Assembly: GCF_013307245.1 (NCBI RefSeq)
Contig: NZ_CP028941.1
Coordinates: 62,001-126,000, forward strand
Reading direction: 5' to 3'
Length of the DNA: 64,000 bases
Source of the DNA: Polynucleobacter antarcticus
GTDB taxonomy: Bacteria; Pseudomonadota; Gammaproteobacteria; Burkholderiales; Burkholderiaceae
Part shown: positions 49,049-59,023 of the stretch, one piece after another
Layout of the letters: each line of letters opens with the position of its first letter
How positions within the stretch are numbered: the first letter of the stretch is position 1
The notes under the pieces: model-generated
The model's database searches: none
Seen by the model: only the letters and a program-made list of their open reading frames with translations
Told to the model about the DNA's origin: nothing
Made by a program: the position numbers and the translations under genes

Positions 49049-50449
49049 ATGGCATTTCAGGAAAAACAAGTCCCAGCAGGTTCATCAGTAGCAGTTAAGG
49101 CAATGGCATGGGTAGATTCCCGACTGCCGGTAACCCAGGCCTTTAAGAAGCATATGAGCGAGTACTACGCTCCTAAGAATTTGAACTTCTTCTATATTTT
49201 TGGAGCCCTCGCTATTGTGGTGTTGGCGATTCAAATCGTTACAGGCATTTTCTTGACCATGAACTACAAGCCGGATGCTGCTAAGGCATTTGAGTCCGTT
49301 GAGTACATCATGCGTGAGGTGCCATTTGGCTGGTTGATTCGCTATATGCACTCAACAGGCGCTTCCATGTTCTTCGTGGTTGTATATATGCACATGTTCC
49401 GTGGTTTGATTTATGGTTCATATCGCAAACCCCGTGAATTAATTTGGATCTTCGGTTGTGCGATTTTCTTGACTCTGATGGCTGAAGCATTTTTCGGCTA
49501 CTTACTCCCTTGGGGTCAGATGTCCTATTGGGGCGCTCAAGTGATTGTGAACTTGTTCTCTGCTATTCCGTTGATCGGTCCAGACCTGTCTTTGTGGTTG
49601 CGCGGTGACTACGTTGTAGGTGACGCTACCTTAAATCGCTTCTTTGCATTCCACGTCATTGCCATTCCATTGGTATTAGTAGGTTTAGTGGCGGCACACA
49701 TCTTGGCTTTGCATGAGGTTGGCTCAAATAACCCAGATGGTATTGAAATCAAAGAAACTGTAGACGAAAAAGGTATCCCATTGGATGGTATTCCTTTCCA
49801 TCCTTTCTACAGTGTTCATGACGTTATGTATCTTGGTGGATTCTTAATCATCTTTGCTTGCATCGTATTCTTTGCACCAGAGATGGGTGGGTATTTCCTT
49901 GAAGCAAATAACTTCATTCCAGCAAACCCATTTGTGACACCATCACACATTGCGCCAGTTTGGTATTTCACACCGTTCTATTCGATGTTGCGCGCTGTGA
50001 CACCTGATTTCCTTATACCGTTGTGGATTTTTACGACTGTTATCTTGGGTCTGTTTGCTGCTATGTCAAAAAACATTAAGGTGAAGGCTGCTTGCGTAGC
50101 AATTGCCGTTGGATTAGCCGCTGGTTTTTATGTGTTTGATGCGAAGTTCTGGGGTGTTGTGATCATGGGGGGTTCAGTAATCATTCTATTTTTCCTGCCT
50201 TGGTTAGATCATTCTCCAGTGAAATCCATTCGCTATCGTCCTCAATTCCATAAATATATCTATGGAGTATTTGTGGTGACTTTTGTGATTTTGGGTTATT
50301 TAGGCATTCAGCCACCGACACCAACATTTGAAAAGATTTCTCAGATTTGCACTATTTACTATCTGGGCTTCTTCTTGGCGATGCCGTTTTGGAGTCAATT
50401 GGGCGAATTTAAGCCTGTCCCGAAGCGTGTCACATTTGCAGCCCATTAA
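49049..50449 (+). CDS. petB: Ubiquinol-cytochrome c reductase cytochrome b subunit
   Basis: The 466-residue protein is the haem-b-carrying core of complex III. Visible features are the haem histidines in YMHSTGASMFFVVVYMHMFR and FFAFHVIAIPLVLVGLVAAH, the Qo motif PEW-equivalent region (HIAPVWYFTPFYSML, with PVWY), and eight or more membrane helices. The C-terminal extension after about residue 400 (two further helices) is common in proteobacterial PetB. It lies 10 bases after petA. Confidence 0.95.
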   Translation: MAFQEKQVPAGSSVAVKAMAWVDSRLPVTQAFKKHMSEYYAPKNLNFFYIFGALAIVVLAIQIVTGIFLTMNYKPDAAKAFESVEYIMREVPFGWLIRYMHSTGASMFFVVVYMHMFRGLIYGSYRKPRELIWIFGCAIFLTLMAEAFFGYLLPWGQMSYWGAQVIVNLFSAIPLIGPDLSLWLRGDYVVGDATLNRFFAFHVIAIPLVLVGLVAAHILALHEVGSNNPDGIEIKETVDEKGIPLDGIPFHPFYSVHDVMYLGGFLIIFACIVFFAPEMGGYFLEANNFIPANPFVTPSHIAPVWYFTPFYSMLRAVTPDFLIPLWIFTTVILGLFAAMSKNIKVKAACVAIAVGLAAGFYVFDAKFWGVVIMGGSVIILFFLPWLDHSPVKSIRYRPQFHKYIYGVFVVTFVILGYLGIQPPTPTFEKISQICTIYYLGFFLAMPFWSQLGEFKPVPKRVTFAAH

Positions 50450-50479
50450 TTGAGCACTACAGAGAAATTAGGAACTAGT

Positions 50480-51253
50480 ATGAAACGAATTCTACAAACT
50501 GTGATGGGCGCCTGTCAGGCAATCGCATTCGTGGCAGCCCTCAGTGTTGGTCTGTCTGCCAACGCGAGTGAAGCTGGCTTTCCACTAGATAAAGCTCCAG
50601 ATCGCGTAAATAACAATGCATCGCTGCAAAACGGCGCAAAGATCTTTACAAACTATTGTCTAAATTGCCACGCTGCTGGCAGCATGCGTTACAACCGCTT
50701 GCGTGACATTGGTTTAACCGATCAGCAAATTAAAGATAATTTAATTTTGACGGATGCCAAAGTGGGTGATCTGATGACTGTTGCCATGTCAGCAAAAGAT
50801 GGCAAGGCGTTTTTTGGTAAGACTCCACCAGATTTATCAGTAGAAGCGCGGGCGCGGGGCACGGATTGGCTGTATACCTATTTCCGTACTTACTATAAAG
50901 ATGACACTACTCAAACAGGTTGGAATAACTTAGTGTATCCAAACGTCGGTATGCCGCACGTTTTGTGGCAGCTCCAAGGTGAGCGCGCTGCAAAGTTTGA
51001 AGAACGCAAAGATCCACATGACGCAACCAGAATGCAAAAAGTGTTTGTGGGATTCGAGCAGATCACTCCTGGCACCATGAAGCCACAAGAGTATGACGAT
51101 AATATCGCTGACTTAGTTTCCTTTTTGTCATGGATGGCTGAGCCAGTGCAGTTAGAGCGTAAGCGTATTGGTGTGGTTGTGCTATTGTTCTTGGTCATCT
51201 TTACCTTAGTGGCTTGGCGTTTGAATAAAGCTTATTGGAAAGATATTCACTAA
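50480..51253 (+). CDS. petC: Ubiquinol-cytochrome c reductase cytochrome c1 subunit
   Basis: The 257-residue protein has a signal peptide, the haem c site in NYCLNCHAAGSMRYN (CxxCH) and a C-terminal membrane anchor (VVVLLFLVIFTLVAW). ATG 50480 follows AGGA by 6 bases; a TTG at 50450 directly after petB is less likely. It completes complex III with petA and petB. Its stop codon lies inside a 12-bp inverted repeat. Confidence 0.95.
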   Translation: MKRILQTVMGACQAIAFVAALSVGLSANASEAGFPLDKAPDRVNNNASLQNGAKIFTNYCLNCHAAGSMRYNRLRDIGLTDQQIKDNLILTDAKVGDLMTVAMSAKDGKAFFGKTPPDLSVEARARGTDWLYTYFRTYYKDDTTQTGWNNLVYPNVGMPHVLWQLQGERAAKFEERKDPHDATRMQKVFVGFEQITPGTMKPQEYDDNIADLVSFLSWMAEPVQLERKRIGVVVLLFLVIFTLVAWRLNKAYWKDIH

Positions 51254-51274
51254 TTAACTTAGAGTTAATTAGTG
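51248..51274. repeat. Perfect 12-bp inverted repeat covering the petC stop
   Basis: CACTAATTAACT (51248-51259) pairs exactly with AGTTAATTAGTG (51263-51274) around a 3-base loop. The petC TAA (51251-51253) is in the left arm. It is followed by A's rather than T's, so it is not a standard + strand terminator. It may stabilise the petABC mRNA end or be a protein site upstream of sspA. Confidence 0.65.
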
Positions 51275-51340
51275 AAAAAAGATGTAACGCTATCGTTGTA
51301 TGCGTTTGTTGTGTGATTTAGAAATTTAAGGAATAAATTT

Positions 51341-51952
51341 ATGATGGTGTTGTATTCGGGTACTAATTGCCCATTCTCGCAACGCTGCCGTTTAGTGCTT
51401 TTCGAAAAAGGCATGGATTTTGAAATTCGTGATGTGGACTTGTTTAACAAGCCTGAAGACATCTCGGTCATGAACCCTTACGGCCAAGTTCCTATTTTGG
51501 TTGAGCGTGACCTCATTTTGTATGAGTCCAACATCATTAATGAATATATTGATGAGCGCTTTCCACATCCACAGTTGATGCCACCTGATCCCGTAGCACG
51601 CGCACGTGCACGCCTCTTTCTCTTCAATTTTGAGAAGGAGCTCTTTGTTCATGTCGCTTCATTGGAAAATGAAAAAGGTAAGCCCGCAGAAAAGAATCAT
51701 GAGAAAGCACGCCTTGCGATTCGCGATCGTTTGACTCAGTTGGCGCCGATTTTTGTGAAGAATAAGTACATGCTAGGTGATGAGTTCTCGATGTTAGACG
51801 TTGCTATCGCTCCTCTGCTCTGGCGCCTTGAGCACTATGGCATTGATCTGTCACGTAATGCAGCACCGCTTCTGAAGTACGCTGAGCGTATTTTTAGTAG
51901 ACCTGCTTATATTGAAGCATTGACTCCTTCAGAAAAGGTCATGCGCCGCTAA
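51341..51952 (+). CDS. sspA: Stringent starvation protein A
   Basis: The 203-residue GST-fold protein binds RNA polymerase and modulates transcription during starvation. The thioredoxin-like N-domain starts VLYSGTNCPFSQRCRLVLFE, with NPYGQVPILVERDLILYES in the middle, followed by an all-helical C-domain. Upstream AAGGAA is the ribosome site. The petABC-sspAB order is widespread in beta- and gammaproteobacteria. Confidence 0.95.
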   Translation: MMVLYSGTNCPFSQRCRLVLFEKGMDFEIRDVDLFNKPEDISVMNPYGQVPILVERDLILYESNIINEYIDERFPHPQLMPPDPVARARARLFLFNFEKELFVHVASLENEKGKPAEKNHEKARLAIRDRLTQLAPIFVKNKYMLGDEFSMLDVAIAPLLWRLEHYGIDLSRNAAPLLKYAERIFSRPAYIEALTPSEKVMRR

Positions 51953-51984
51953 GCGGGGCATGATTGTCAGCGGCATTGTTTAGC

Positions 51985-52392
51985 ATGGCCGACATTCCAA
52001 GTAATAAACCTTACCTTATCCGTGCCCTACATCAGTGGTGCACGGATTTTGGTTTTACACCTTTCATTGCAGTATTTGTAGACTCTAGTGTTGAAGTCCC
52101 AATGGAGTTTGTGAAGAATGACGAGATAGTCTTGAACTTATCTGTAGAGGCTTGCCATCAGCTCAATCTAGATAATGAGTGGATTAGCTTTCAGGCGAGA
52201 TTTGGTGGAATTCCGAGAAAGATTATGGTTCCCGTTACCCATGTCTTGGCAATCTATGCCAAAGAGAATGGACAGGGGATGTCTTTCCCATTTGATACCA
52301 ATCAATCTACAGGTAATGGCCCTAAGCAATCAGCCACTAAGGAAGTCGAAAAGCCAAAATCAACTAGACCTTCCTTAACGATTGTGAAATAG
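51985..52392 (+). CDS. sspB: ClpXP protease specificity-enhancing factor SspB
   Basis: SspB delivers ssrA-tagged proteins to ClpXP. The 135-residue protein shows the SspB core: KPYLIRALHQWCTDFGFTPF, VLNLSVEACHQLNL, WISFQARFGGIPRKIMVPV and VLAIYAKENGQGMSF. The C-terminus ends in SLTIVK after a flexible linker, matching the hydrophobic ClpX-docking tail (XB motif). ATG 51985 is chosen over a TTG at 51964. Confidence 0.95.
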   Translation: MADIPSNKPYLIRALHQWCTDFGFTPFIAVFVDSSVEVPMEFVKNDEIVLNLSVEACHQLNLDNEWISFQARFGGIPRKIMVPVTHVLAIYAKENGQGMSFPFDTNQSTGNGPKQSATKEVEKPKSTRPSLTIVK

Positions 52393-52410
52393 GCTAAAAT
52401 ATCGTTCGTT

Positions 52411-52486
52411 GCCCCTTTAGCTCATCTGGTAGAGCAACTGATTTGTAATCAGTAGGTGGTCTGTTCGAGTCGGACAAGGGGCACCA
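52411..52486 (+). tRNA. tRNA-Thr (anticodon TGT)
   Basis: A full cloverleaf: acceptor GCCCCTT (52411-52417) with AAGGGGC (52476-52482), D arm with GCTC/GAGC, anticodon arm CTGAT/ATCAG with loop TTTGTAA (anticodon TGT), TTCGAGT in the T loop, discriminator A, and encoded CCA (52484-52486). TAAAAT at 52395-52400 could be its -10 element. It lies just after sspB and before a terminator. Confidence 0.96.
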
Positions 52487-52492
52487 AAACTT

Positions 52493-52525
52493 AAAACCTA
52501 AATTTATGATGAATTTAGGTTTTTT
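52493..52525 (+). terminator. Rho-independent terminator after tRNA-Thr
   Basis: AAAACCTAAATT (52493-52504) pairs perfectly with AATTTAGGTTTT (52512-52523) around a 7-base loop and is followed by TT and more T's. The flanking A's mean it could also end the MHS transporter transcript from the other strand. Confidence 0.9.
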
Positions 52526-52565
52526 CTTTTGAAAACTCCAATCCAGTTGTTTTATATTGTATTGC

Positions 52566-53891
52566 TTAATTTAGTAGATTTACTTTATTGGTTTCAGGCA
52601 TATAAAAATACGCAATCACAGTTCCAATAGCTAAAAAGATCGTCGGATACCATAAGCCAGTAAGGCTATTTCCGGACCATTGATTTAACCAAGTCACGAT
52701 AAGGGGGAGTAGCCCACCTATCCAGCCTGCTGCAAGATTATGCGGAAGGGTTGCTGCGCTATTTCTGCTTTTGGCGGGGAAAAGCTCTGCGAGTAATGCT
52801 GTTTGTGGGCCCACTACAAGGCCAAGAGCCAGTGACAGTACGGTCAAAATCAGCCCAATTCCTAGCAATGAACTTGGGGTACCGTACTGAAGATATTGAG
52901 TGCCTAGGCTTTGGAGTATTTCATAGGCAGGATGGATGAAAAAAGTACCTAAGATAAGGCCACTAATTACCACGGGCTTTCTGCCAATCTTATCGGATAG
53001 CCAGCCTGCAAATACGGTGAGTGGAAACAGAACGACCGTAGCGTAGATGCTAAGTTGATCTACTATTCCACTGGGGATGTTGACTGATACTTTCAGGAAG
53101 ATTGCAGTGTAGACCTGTACACAGAAAAATAAAATAGCCCCACTGGAAGAGATGCAGAAAAACAATAAGAACATGCGCTTCCGAATTTCTGGGTCCTTAA
53201 AGTTATTGATGAGTTGCGACTCGACTTTTTTATTTTTCTTAGTGAGCTCTAAAAAGACGGGGGTCTCTTCAAGTGATCTCCGAATCCAAAAGGCAATGAT
53301 CAATAAAAAGAAAGAAATCCAGAATGGCACGCGCCATCCCCATGCTTGAAAGTCTTCTGGGCTGAGGTAGTGACGTAACAAGGCAATTTGTAGGGTGGAA
53401 GCCAAAATACCTAATGGCCCCATCAGTTGTAAGAAGCTGGTTTTAAAGCCCCGAGATTCATTGCCAGCATGCTCAGTTAAATACACTGCGCTGCCACCGA
53501 TTTCACCGCCGGCGGAGAGTCCTTGTAGGAGTCTTAAGCTCACCAACATGACGGATGCCCAGATGCCAATTTGCTCATAGGTAGGCAAGAAGCCCACAAG
53601 GACGGTAGCAATACCCATCAAACTAATGGTGATCATAAATATCGGTTTACGGCCAATCTTATCGCCCAAAGAGCCAAAGAAAGCAGCACCCAAGGGCCGA
53701 ACTACCATACCCACCCCAAAGGTTGCCAGGCTAGCTAAAAGCGCTGTATTAGGGTCGCTATATGGAAAGAACAATGGCCCAAATACCACTGCCAGAGTTG
53801 CAAAGGTCAAAAAGTCATACCACTCTAGAAAGGTACCAAAACAGGCAGCCGTCGCTACCTTTCTATATGAGTGAGTGTCTTTTTTGAGCAT
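52566..53891 (-). CDS. MFS transporter of the metabolite:H+ symporter (MHS) family
   Basis: The product has 12 predicted membrane segments and the MHS-type signatures: ATAACFGTFLEWYDFLTFAT at the N-terminus, GSLGDKIGRKPIFMITI after TM2 and GWLSDKIGRKPVVIS in the second half. Relatives (ProP, KgtP, ShiA) import small carboxylates or betaines by proton symport; the substrate here is unknown. The start is uncertain: ATG 53891 (MLKKDTHSY) or 53918. It stands alone, divergent to nothing, next to rmuC on the same strand. Confidence 0.9.
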   Translation of the reverse strand: MLKKDTHSYRKVATAACFGTFLEWYDFLTFATLAVVFGPLFFPYSDPNTALLASLATFGVGMVVRPLGAAFFGSLGDKIGRKPIFMITISLMGIATVLVGFLPTYEQIGIWASVMLVSLRLLQGLSAGGEIGGSAVYLTEHAGNESRGFKTSFLQLMGPLGILASTLQIALLRHYLSPEDFQAWGWRVPFWISFFLLIIAFWIRRSLEETPVFLELTKKNKKVESQLINNFKDPEIRKRMFLLFFCISSSGAILFFCVQVYTAIFLKVSVNIPSGIVDQLSIYATVVLFPLTVFAGWLSDKIGRKPVVISGLILGTFFIHPAYEILQSLGTQYLQYGTPSSLLGIGLILTVLSLALGLVVGPQTALLAELFPAKSRNSAATLPHNLAAGWIGGLLPLIVTWLNQWSGNSLTGLWYPTIFLAIGTVIAYFYMPETNKVNLLN

Positions 53892-53948
53892 ATTGTTCTG
53901 GAATATTTTTCGAGGCATGCCATTAAGGCTGATGAATACTAGTTTTAC

Positions 53949-55223
53949 TTATTCGGGATCTGCAGACGACTCAATCAGGGGTGCCGCTAAGTTCTTACTA
54001 GGTTTTACACCCAACTCCCGCACTTTCTCAGCAGTACGAATGAGGTTGCCTTTGCCAGACTTTAATTTACTGAAGGCATCGTGATAACTGGTTTGGGCTT
54101 GGTCTAGACGTTGGCCTAATTTCTCTAAGTCATCTACAAACCCTACGAACTTATCGTAGAGCGTGCCACACTGTTTTGCTATTTCCAGTGCGTTGCGATT
54201 TTGATGATCTTGACGCCATAGGTGTGCAACCGTTCGTAGCGTTGCCATTAAAGTACTTGGGCATACCAGCACAATATTCTTGGCTAAGGCCTCTTGGTAT
54301 AAGTTAGGCGCTGTTTTGAGCGCCAACAAAAAAGCGGGCTCAATGGGTACAAACATCAGCACAAAGTCTACTGAGCCAGTGCCATATAAGGCGCTGTAGT
54401 TTTTCCCTGAAAGCCCTTGAATGTGTTGGCGCAGAGACTGAATATGCCCCGCTAGTTCTTGCTCGGCAACTAGTGGATCGGAGGCCTCTGCATGACGTGA
54501 GTAAGCGGTAATCGATACTTTGCTATCAACCACTAGGCTTCTACCTTCGGGCAGCTTAATCACGACGTCAGGTTGCTGTCGCGAGCCATCGGTCAAGGTA
54601 TGACTGTCTTGCACTAGATACTCTTGGCCTTTACGCAGACCGGAAGATTCGAGGATAGATTCCAGGACAAGTTCACCCCAATTACCTTGTACCTTAGAGT
54701 CGCCTTTTAATGCTTGTGTGAGCGAGCGGGTTTCATCTGACATACGTAGATTGAGGCTAGCCAGACGCTCGATTTCTGCTCTGAGGGCAAAGCGTTCACG
54801 CGCCTCGTTGCCATAAGAAGTATTAACTTGCTCTTTAAATTCAGTGAGCTTAGTTTGTAAGGGTTTTAGTAGTGCATCTAAATTAGCGACGTTCTGTTCG
54901 GTAAAGCGTTTTGACTTATCTTCCAGAATGTCATTGGCTAAATTCTTAAACTGGTTGGTCAAAGCTTCTTTAGCTTCATTGAGGGATTCCAATCTACCTA
55001 CACCTTGTTTACGCTCAGAATCTAATTCTGCTTCAAGGCGAATAGCTTGTTGAAGCGCTTGATCCCGCTCAGATCTCAGATGGGCAGCGAGGGCAACCTC
55101 AGTCTGCATTTGCTGTTCAGTGCGATGCAGTGCTGAGCGCAAGTTAAGTGCATAAACCAGAAGGCCCGCACATAAACCCAAGGGCAGGCCAAACAGGAGA
55201 AGCGAGCTTAAATCAAAAGTCAC
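53949..55223 (-). CDS. rmuC: DNA recombination protein RmuC
   Basis: The 424-residue protein has an N-terminal membrane helix (about 8-24), a long coiled coil (about 30-150) and the conserved RmuC nuclease-like domain with VQGNWGELVLESILESSGL, VDSKVSITAYSRH and FVLMFVPIEPAFLLAL. RmuC limits inversions at short inverted repeats in E. coli; its biochemistry is unclear. The start is well defined (MTFDLSSLLLFGLPLG). Confidence 0.93.
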   Translation of the reverse strand: MTFDLSSLLLFGLPLGLCAGLLVYALNLRSALHRTEQQMQTEVALAAHLRSERDQALQQAIRLEAELDSERKQGVGRLESLNEAKEALTNQFKNLANDILEDKSKRFTEQNVANLDALLKPLQTKLTEFKEQVNTSYGNEARERFALRAEIERLASLNLRMSDETRSLTQALKGDSKVQGNWGELVLESILESSGLRKGQEYLVQDSHTLTDGSRQQPDVVIKLPEGRSLVVDSKVSITAYSRHAEASDPLVAEQELAGHIQSLRQHIQGLSGKNYSALYGTGSVDFVLMFVPIEPAFLLALKTAPNLYQEALAKNIVLVCPSTLMATLRTVAHLWRQDHQNRNALEIAKQCGTLYDKFVGFVDDLEKLGQRLDQAQTSYHDAFSKLKSGKGNLIRTAEKVRELGVKPSKNLAAPLIESSADPE

Positions 55224-55283
55224 AGAGATTTAGAGCAGAAGTGAGGTAGCTGTTTATGCTAATTAGTGCCCACTAGTGTCTAG

Positions 55284-55595
55284 TTATGCTTTTACTAAAG
55301 CCTGTAACTCGCCACTTTGAAACATTTCCGTCATGATGTCTGAGCCGCCAACGAATTCACCATTGATGTAAAGCTGAGGAATGGTTGGCCAGTTCGAAAA
55401 TTGCTTAATACCTTGACGAACTTCCTCGTCTTCCAAAATATTGACAGTGTGCAGATTATCTACACCACTAGCACGCAGAATATTAATCGCGTTGCCAGAA
55501 AAGCCGCATTGAGGAAACTGGGCAGTTCCCTTCATAAATAAGACTACGGGGTGGCCGGTAACGATTGCTTCAATTTTTGCTTGGGTATCCATCAT
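55284..55595 (-). CDS. grxD: Monothiol glutaredoxin Grx4 type
   Basis: The 103-residue protein has the CGFS active site in [21 protein letters not shown] before it and [20 protein letters not shown] after it, all typical of GrxD. It binds [2Fe-2S] clusters and works with BolA proteins such as IbaG (28856-29104). Two ATGs are adjacent (MMDTQ). It is in the hemA-prfA-prmC-grxD order common in Burkholderiales. Confidence 0.95.
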   Translation of the reverse strand: MMDTQAKIEAIVTGHPVVLFMKGTAQFPQCGFSGNAINILRASGVDNLHTVNILEDEEVRQGIKQFSNWPTIPQLYINGEFVGGSDIMTEMFQSGELQALVKA

Positions 55596-55694
55596 GTGCT
55601 CCTAAAAGAGAATGGTTGAGTGGTCGGGTAGTTGGGAGGTCATTTATAAATGCAGATGCAATGAATTTTAAGCCTATATGCAAAAAGGGGTTAA

Positions 55695-56570
55695 TTAGGC
55701 AGGCCGTCTGCCTGTAGTGACGCGATCATGGCCCGCTAAATCTTGATGCACCTCTACATCAGTCAATCCTGCGGAACTCATGAGCTGAATGACCGGTTCA
55801 GATTGATCAAACCCATGTTCTACGGCAATCAAGCCCCCTAGTGTTAAGTATTGATCCGCCTGAGAAATAATTACCTCAAGGCAAGTTAGGCCACTAGCAA
55901 AATCCGTGAGGGCAGAAGAGGGTTCAAAGCGAAGATCGCCTTGGCTGAGGTGGGGATCTAGATTGGCGATATACGGGGGATTACTCACGATGACATCAAA
56001 GCGCATTGCTGCATCCAGTGGCTGGTACCAGCTACCTTGCACGAATGTCACTTGATGCTCTAAACCCAATTCTTTAGCATTTAATTGAGCAATGTTGAGT
56101 GCATCCTCCGATTGATCGGTAGCGATGAGTAGCGCATTAGGCGCTGATTTTGCAATTGCCAGGGCAATGGCACCTGAGCCAGTGCCCAAGTCTAGGATCT
56201 TGCATGGCTCACCTTGTTTATCTGGCTTAGGTAGTTCTGTCAGTTTCCTTATTTCACTAAGGACGACATCTACTAAAAGCTCAGTTTCAGGGCGAGGTAT
56301 TAATACGCCAGGCCCCACTATTAATTCGATATCGTGAAAGCCTTTTTTACCCAAGAGGTAAGCAATCGGTTCACCATCAATTCTTCTCGATTCTAGGCTT
56401 TGCCAATCCTCTTGAGCCGCCGGACTGAGAACCATATCATCACGGGATAGGAGGGCGGATCTTGGTAATTGGTAATGTTTTTCTAAAACATGCGCCAACA
56501 GAATGCGTGCTTCACTTGCGGGCAATGTACAGTTACTCAGAAGTGATTTTAATGACTGAGTAGCATCCAT
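55695..56570 (-). CDS. prmC: Peptide chain release factor N5-glutamine methyltransferase
   Basis: PrmC methylates the GGQ glutamine of release factors RF1 and RF2. The 291-residue enzyme has a helical N-domain, GPGVLIPRPETELLVD, the SAM site ILDLGTGSGAIALAIA and the catalytic NPPY in VIVSNPPYIANLD. It lies just downstream of prfA, its substrate gene, 11 bases away. Confidence 0.95.
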   Translation of the reverse strand: MDATQSLKSLLSNCTLPASEARILLAHVLEKHYQLPRSALLSRDDMVLSPAAQEDWQSLESRRIDGEPIAYLLGKKGFHDIELIVGPGVLIPRPETELLVDVVLSEIRKLTELPKPDKQGEPCKILDLGTGSGAIALAIAKSAPNALLIATDQSEDALNIAQLNAKELGLEHQVTFVQGSWYQPLDAAMRFDVIVSNPPYIANLDPHLSQGDLRFEPSSALTDFASGLTCLEVIISQADQYLTLGGLIAVEHGFDQSEPVIQLMSSAGLTDVEVHQDLAGHDRVTTGRRPA

Positions 56571-56581
56571 CTCAAAAAAGA

Positions 56582-57661
56582 TTACTGATCACCCAGGGCA
56601 GCTAAAAGCTCAGCCTGATGTTCAGATGCTAGTGCATTGCAAAGATCATCCAAGTCACCATCCATCATGGCATCTATTTTGTAGAGCGTGAGGTTAATAC
56701 GATGATCGCTAATGCGTCCCTGCGGAAAGTTGTATGTCCGAATGCGATCACTGCGGTCACCAGAGCCCACTAAAGATTTACGGGTTTGCGCTTCTAGTTG
56801 ATGCTTCTCCCGCTCACGGGCATCCATGATGCGCGATACCAATACCTTCATAGCCTGATCTTTATTACGATGTTGACTCCGATCATCTTGGCATTCCACT
56901 ACGGTGCCAGTAGGTAAGTGTGTAATGCGAACTGCGGAATCGGTTTTATTAATGTGCTGTCCACCAGCACCAGATGCGCGAAAGGTATCAATACGTAGTT
57001 CAGCGGGATTGATCTTGACTGCCTCTAGTTCATCCGCCTCTGGCATGACAGCAACTGTACAAGCCGATGTATGAATACGTCCTTGAGTTTCTGTTTGTGG
57101 AACGCGTTGCACCCGGTGACCACCGGATTCAAACTTTAGTTTGGAATAGACTGATTGCCCTACAAGGCGGAGTACCACTTCTTTGTATCCACCTAAATCT
57201 GATTCAGCAGCACTAACCACCTCTACTTTCCAACCCTGACGTTCTGCAAAGCGGGTGTACATCCGATAGAGATCACTGGCAAATAAAGCACTTTCATCAC
57301 CACCAGTACCTGCACGAATTTCTAGAAAGACATTACGCTCATCGTTGACATCTTTTGGAAGGAGTAGTTTTTGGAGGGTGCCCGCAAGGGTTTCCATCGT
57401 GGCTTGCGCTTGCTTTTGTTCTTCGTCAGCAAAGTCTTTCATTTCTGGATCTTTGCGCATGTCTTCAGCAGCTTGTGCATCGGCCTCTGCTTGTTTGTAC
57501 AGACCGAATTGCTCCACGACGCTAGCAATGTCCGCATGCTCACGCGTGAGTTTCCGATAGTTGTCCATGTCTTTTGTGGACTCTTCGGTAGTTAAAAGGG
57601 AATTAAGTTCGGCTAAGCGCGTATCTAGATGATCCAGCTTAGCCCGCATGCTGGGCTTCAT
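56582..57661 (-). CDS. prfA: Peptide chain release factor 1
   Basis: RF1 ends translation at UAA and UAG. The 359-residue protein has the stop-codon reading tripeptide region [19 protein letters not shown] (PQT at the PxT position) and the catalytic GGQ in [17 protein letters not shown]. Coiled-coil N-domain about 1-100. The gene starts directly after the hemA stop and is followed by prmC. Confidence 0.96.
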   Translation of the reverse strand: MKPSMRAKLDHLDTRLAELNSLLTTEESTKDMDNYRKLTREHADIASVVEQFGLYKQAEADAQAAEDMRKDPEMKDFADEEQKQAQATMETLAGTLQKLLLPKDVNDERNVFLEIRAGTGGDESALFASDLYRMYTRFAERQGWKVEVVSAAESDLGGYKEVVLRLVGQSVYSKLKFESGGHRVQRVPQTETQGRIHTSACTVAVMPEADELEAVKINPAELRIDTFRASGAGGQHINKTDSAVRITHLPTGTVVECQDDRSQHRNKDQAMKVLVSRIMDAREREKHQLEAQTRKSLVGSGDRSDRIRTYNFPQGRISDHRINLTLYKIDAMMDGDLDDLCNALASEHQAELLAALGDQ

Positions 57662-58978
57662 CTAATGGTCTTCTGGTTTGGATTGGGGGGAAAATAATTT
57701 AGGGAGTAATTTAATCAGGATGTCACGCTCAGTACCATTAGAGTGTTGTAGAGCATGCAGTGATCCGTGCAAAAACTTATTGGTCAAGCCCTGCGCCATC
57801 GCATTTAATACCTCTTGGGGGTCATCACCTCGCATCAGACGTTTCATAGCGCGGTCTAACTCTAATTGTCTGAGGTGTTCACCTTGTTGCTGAATATCTT
57901 GAATCAGTGGCACGGTCTTGCGCCCTTGCATCCAGTGCATGAAGTTTCCAACCCGATCTTCAATGATGAGCTCAGCTTGACTCACAGCTGCCTGGCGCAG
58001 AGCGGTACCCGTTTGAATCATCACGCCCAAGTCATCTACGGTATACAAATAGACATCATTGAGGCGGGAAATCTCTGTCTCAAAGTCACGGGGTACTGCT
58101 AAATCAATCATGACCATCGGTTTGTGACGGCGCTGTTTGAGTGCGCTCTCCACCATGCCTAAGCCAATAATGGGTAGTGATGAAGCCGTACTAGAAACAA
58201 TAATGTCGAATTCATGAAGTCGATTGGCAAGCTCGGATAGCTTGAAGGATTCTGCTTGAACTTCTTGTGTAGCAATAGAATCAGCTAATTCTTGGCCACG
58301 TTCGATCGTGCGATTAGCAATCGCCACTCCTTTAGGTTTACGTGCTATGAAATGGGTAGCGCATAAAGAAATCATGTCACCAGCACCAATGAACAGTACG
58401 CGTTGGTCAGCAATACTTGCAAAGATGCGTTCAGCAAGCCGCACAGAGGCAGCTGCCATTGAAATGGAATGTGCACCGATTTCAGTAGAGCCACGAACTT
58501 CTTTCGCAACGGCAAAGGTTTTCTGAAAGAGTTGGTTGAGATAAGTGCCTAAAACACCAGCATCATTTGCGGTGCGGACCGCATCTTTCATTTGACCCAA
58601 TATTTGGGTTTCACCAATCACCATAGAGTCAAGACCACAAGCCACCCTGAAGGCATGACGCACCGCATCGGATTGTGGCAGTGAGTAAATGTGAGGCTCT
58701 AGGCTGCTAGGTGCGAGTCGTTGGGTTTTAGCTAACCAGTCAAAAGTCGCTTCATGCAAAAGGCTGGCTGCATCGGCATCATTTGCTGCGCAATAAAGTT
58801 CGGTGCGATTGCAAGTCGACAAAATAGTCGCTTCAGGCAAGCCGGCCTGATTCGCGCCAACCAAATGTTGGCGAAGATCGTATAACGCTTCTTGAAGGAA
58901 TTCAGGGTCGAAGGCGACCTTCTCCCGAATAGCGATCGGCGCTGTGTGATGATTGATGCCGAGGGTCAACAACTTCAT
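57662..58978 (-). CDS. hemA: Glutamyl-tRNA reductase
   Basis: HemA reduces glutamyl-tRNA to glutamate-1-semialdehyde, the first step of C5 haem synthesis. The 438-residue enzyme starts [20 protein letters not shown], with the catalytic Cys in [12 protein letters not shown] (about residue 50), [15 protein letters not shown], the NADPH region [17 protein letters not shown] and a C-terminal dimerisation helix. hemA-prfA coupling is conserved in many proteobacteria. Confidence 0.96.
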   Translation of the reverse strand: MKLLTLGINHHTAPIAIREKVAFDPEFLQEALYDLRQHLVGANQAGLPEATILSTCNRTELYCAANDADAASLLHEATFDWLAKTQRLAPSSLEPHIYSLPQSDAVRHAFRVACGLDSMVIGETQILGQMKDAVRTANDAGVLGTYLNQLFQKTFAVAKEVRGSTEIGAHSISMAAASVRLAERIFASIADQRVLFIGAGDMISLCATHFIARKPKGVAIANRTIERGQELADSIATQEVQAESFKLSELANRLHEFDIIVSSTASSLPIIGLGMVESALKQRRHKPMVMIDLAVPRDFETEISRLNDVYLYTVDDLGVMIQTGTALRQAAVSQAELIIEDRVGNFMHWMQGRKTVPLIQDIQQQGEHLRQLELDRAMKRLMRGDDPQEVLNAMAQGLTNKFLHGSLHALQHSNGTERDILIKLLPKLFSPQSKPEDH

Positions 58979-59023
58979 AATGGCAATTATAGATTTGATG
59001 ACCGAAATAATGGGGGCTTAGCA

